DNA of 64,000 bases. It comes from an uncultured Collinsella sp. (GTDB lineage Bacteria; Actinomycetota; Coriobacteriia; Coriobacteriales; Coriobacteriaceae). A program made the translations under genes and the position numbers. Below, piece by piece: positions 61,703 through 64,000 of the stretch; position 1 is the stretch's first letter; every line of letters starts with the position of its first letter. The stretch lies in assembly GCA_958452935.1 (NCBI GenBank), contig CAUDVX010000005.1:1-64000 (forward strand), in the 5' to 3' direction. The notes under the pieces were generated by a model. It had not been told where the DNA came from and did no database searches. It saw nothing but the letters and a program-made list of their open reading frames with translations.

Positions 61703-63834
61703 TTGCGACGTCCGCCTCCGTTGGCGCCCTGACGCCCCTGGGCCGCGCGATTGCGCCCTGCGGTGTTCTGTGCACGCGACATGCCGCCGTGGCCCTTGCT
61801 GCCCTTGGGCCCCTTGCCAGCGCCGCCGCCATGCGGTTTGCCGCCCTTCTTGCCGGCGCCATGCCCACCGCCGGCCGATGTCTCGCCCGGGCGTGGCGGT
61901 ACGGGACGAATCAGACAATGCTTGGTGTAGCCGATCAGATCGCGGCGGCCGGCTTTTTCCAGCGCCTCGCGCACAAGCTTGTAGTTCTCGGGCTTGCGAT
62001 ACTGGATGAGCGCACGCTGCATGGCCTTCTCGTGCGGGTCGCGCGCCACGTAGATCGGCTGCATGGTGCGCGGGTCCACGCCGGTGTAGTACATGCAGGT
62101 CGACATGGTGGACGGCGTGGGGTAGAAGTCCTGCACCTGCTCGGGCATGTAGCCCATGTCGCGCACGGCTTCGGCAAGGTCCACGGCTTCCTTCATCGTC
62201 GAGCCGGGATGGCTCGAGATCAGATACGGCACCACATACTGCTTGAGTCCGTATTCGCGGTTCAGGCGTTCAAATTTACGGCAGAACGCATCGTAGACGG
62301 CGCGGCTCGGCTTGCCCATCACGGACAGCACCGCGTCGCTCACGTGCTCGGGCGCTACGCGCAGCTGGCCCGAGACATGGTGCTCCAGCAGCTCGCGCAA
62401 AAACTCGTCCGAGGCGTCGGCCATGGTGTAGTCAAAGCGGATGCCGCTGCGGACGAAGACCTTCTTGACGCCCGGCAGCTGGCGCAGGTCGCGCAGCAGC
62501 TGTGTGTAGCCGCTCTCGTCGACCACCATGTTCTTGCACACACTCGGCCACAGGCAGCGCTTGTTCTTGCACACGCCGTGCTTGAGCTGCTTGTCGCAGG
62601 CGGGACGGCTAAAGTTAGCCGTCGGCCCGCCCACGTCGTTGATATAGCCCTTAAACTCGGGATCGTGCGTGAGCAGCTCGGCTTCGCGCATGATCGAGTC
62701 GTGACTGCGCATCTGCAGCACGCGACCCTGGTGGAAGGTGAGCGCGCAAAACGAGCACTCGCCAAAGCACCCGCGGTTGGAGCTGATGGAAAACTTGATC
62801 TCGGCAAAGGCCGGCACGCCGCCCGCCGCGTCGTAATCGGGATGCCAGTCGCGTGCGTAGGGGAGCTCGGCCACCTCGTCCATCTCGTCGGTGGTGAGTG
62901 TTGCCGACGGCGGATTCTGCACCACATAGACGCTGTTGGGGTAGGGCTCTACTAGGCGATGCCCGGTGATGGGGTCCATATTCTGCTGCTGCACGTTAAA
63001 ACTGCGTGCGTAGTTGAGCTTATCGGCGGCAAGGTCGTCCCAGCTGGGCAGTAGGTCGTAGTCGTAGACCTCGTCGAGCGAACCCGTGCGGTAGACGGTG
63101 CCATTGATATAGGTGATCTGATTGACGGGCAGTCCCGCGTCGAGCGCGTCGGCGATCTCGACAATCGCGTGCTCGCCCATGCCGTAGATGAGGATGTCGG
63201 CGCCCGAGTCGAGTAGTACCGAGCGCTTGAGCTTGTCCTGCCAGTAGTCGTAGTGAGCCAGGCGGCGCAGGCTTGCCTCGATGCCGCCGATGATGATGGG
63301 AGCGTCCTTGAACGTCTGACGGATGAGGTTGCCGTAGACCGTGACGGCACGATTGGGGCGGTGCCCCTCCTCGCCACCGGGGGTATAGGCGTCGGTATGG
63401 CGACGGTGCTTGGTCACCGAATAGTGGTTGACCATGGAGTCCATGTTGCCGGCGCTGACCAAAAAGCCCAGGCGCGGCTCACCGAGCACCGTGATGCTGG
63501 CGGGGTCGGTCCAGTCGGGCTGGCAGATGATGCCCACTTTGTAGCCGTGCGCGTCGAGGACGCGGCTGATGATGGCCATACCAAAGCTGGGGTGGTCCAC
63601 GTAGGCGTCGCCGCAGATGTAGACAAAGTCGCACTGGTCCCAGCCGCGCGCATCCATGTCGGCGCGGCTGACGGGGAGGAACTTATCGCGGCCCGGGCGC
63701 CAGGGCCGGGCGGGCGCTGCAGAGGCATGCGTGGGTCGCGAGTCCTGCGCCTTACCGCCGCGCTTTTGCTGTTGGCTCTGTTTGCCCTGCTGACTGCGCT
63801 GGTTGTTCTGAGCGTGCTGAGGCTTTTTTGCCAC
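61699..63834 (-). CDS. YgiQ-family radical SAM protein
   Basis: 711 residues. The radical SAM cluster motif is CFGECSFC (CxxxCxxC) near residue 360, preceded by the typical YgiQ N-terminal domain (YICGDAYVDHPSFG, VSAGNMDSMVNHY) and followed by a second Cys-rich segment (CDKQLKHGVCKNKRCLWPSVC). The C-terminal 60 residues are a Gly/Lys/Arg-rich tail, perhaps binding nucleic acid. The N-terminus also has a Gln/Lys-rich stretch. I prefer GTG 63834 with GGGAGGG 6 nt upstream over the ATG at 63915. The reaction is unknown in the family. Confidence 0.92.
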   Translation of the reverse strand: MAKKPQHAQNNQRSQQGKQSQQQKRGGKAQDSRPTHASAAPARPWRPGRDKFLPVSRADMDARGWDQCDFVYICGDAYVDHPSFGMAIISRVLDAHGYKVGIICQPDWTDPASITVLGEPRLGFLVSAGNMDSMVNHYSVTKHRRHTDAYTPGGEEGHRPNRAVTVYGNLIRQTFKDAPIIIGGIEASLRRLAHYDYWQDKLKRSVLLDSGADILIYGMGEHAIVEIADALDAGLPVNQITYINGTVYRTGSLDEVYDYDLLPSWDDLAADKLNYARSFNVQQQNMDPITGHRLVEPYPNSVYVVQNPPSATLTTDEMDEVAELPYARDWHPDYDAAGGVPAFAEIKFSISSNRGCFGECSFCALTFHQGRVLQMRSHDSIMREAELLTHDPEFKGYINDVGGPTANFSRPACDKQLKHGVCKNKRCLWPSVCKNMVVDESGYTQLLRDLRQLPGVKKVFVRSGIRFDYTMADASDEFLRELLEHHVSGQLRVAPEHVSDAVLSVMGKPSRAVYDAFCRKFERLNREYGLKQYVVPYLISSHPGSTMKEAVDLAEAVRDMGYMPEQVQDFYPTPSTMSTCMYYTGVDPRTMQPIYVARDPHEKAMQRALIQYRKPENYKLVREALEKAGRRDLIGYTKHCLIRPVPPRPGETSAGGGHGAGKKGGKPHGGGAGKGPKGSKGHGGMSRAQNTAGRNRAAQGRQGANGGGRRN

Positions 63835-63913
63835 GATCCCTCCCGGTGTTTGTATGCTGCACGTAATTGTAACCAGTCTTTTTGGGACGGGGCTAAAAAG
63901 ACTGGTGGAGTAC

Positions 63914-64000
63914 ATGGGCTGGCGGATCGGCGCGTCGATGCGGGTGCTGTATCCGTCGTTTGTTTCCAGACTGTGTATCTGCGTGTTGGGGAAGCCGTCT
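63914..64000 (+). CDS. start of a reading frame cut by the window edge
   Basis: ATG 63914 (or GTG 63905) opens a frame still running at the edge after 29 codons (MGWRIGASMRVLYPSF). GGTGGAG lies close upstream. It is divergent from the radical SAM gene. Too little is present to assign a function or be sure that it is a gene. Confidence 0.4.
   Translation, partial: MGWRIGASMRVLYPSFVSRLCICVLGKPS

Overview
The window reads as chromosomal DNA of a high-GC anaerobic Coriobacteriia-type actinobacterium, most likely Collinsella. This is inferred from GC-rich codon use, a group-A [FeFe] hydrogenase, a PTS plus GH4 sugar operon, CsoR-type copper control and many kinase/FHA proteins. No rRNA, tRNA, CRISPR array, transposase or phage gene was seen.

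Layout. 0.1-8 kb: Nramp metal transporter (-), then gltBD glutamate synthase (+). 8-12.4 kb: an unknown gene, an AbiEi/DUF559-like nuclease gene bracketed by two repeat arrays, and an amidohydrolase. 12.5-16.2 kb: zinc-ribbon membrane protein and a copper locus (csoR, copZ, copA) with a CsoR-like operator. 16.5-45 kb: a block of about 16 genes for Ser/Thr kinases, a PP2C phosphatase, FHA proteins, zinc-ribbon membrane proteins and a large Ig-like surface protein. 45.5-49.2 kb: DEAD-box helicase and a flavodoxin/ferredoxin fusion. 49.3-54 kb: alpha-glucoside PTS operon (EIIA, BglG-type antiterminator, EIICB, GH4 6-phospho-alpha-glucosidase). 54.2-60.3 kb: hydrogenase operon (NuoF/GltD-like flavoprotein, HydA, lipoprotein binding protein, fused ABC permease-ATPase). 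60.4-64 kb: RelB-like antitoxin, CPBP protease, YgiQ-type radical SAM protein and the start of one more reading frame.

Two systems stand out. (1) The 16.5-45 kb block looks like one phospho-signalling system. Seven near-identical 12-bp palindromes (TGTTGCGCAACA or one-base variants) lie 58-102 nt before its zinc-ribbon, kinase and FHA genes. Four of its proteins carry Thr-hydrophobic-Leu/Asp motifs, repeated in three of them, that look like kinase targets and FHA docking sites. Two of its genes are frameshifted. (2) Seven intergenic arrays hold 19 copies of a fixed-geometry palindrome: 14-nt inverted arms, exactly 27 nt between them, a 55-nt unit and a 79-81-nt repeat period. Three more palindromic families (63, 67 and 48 nt) share the window, and two of them supply the last codons of genes.

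How the genes work together: kinases (several with extracytoplasmic WG or DUF6273-like sensor parts) would phosphorylate FHA and acidic repeat proteins, and the PP2C enzyme would reverse this, at an envelope that displays the Ig-like protein. The remaining operons are central metabolism: nitrogen assimilation, copper detoxification, alpha-glucoside uptake and hydrogen metabolism.
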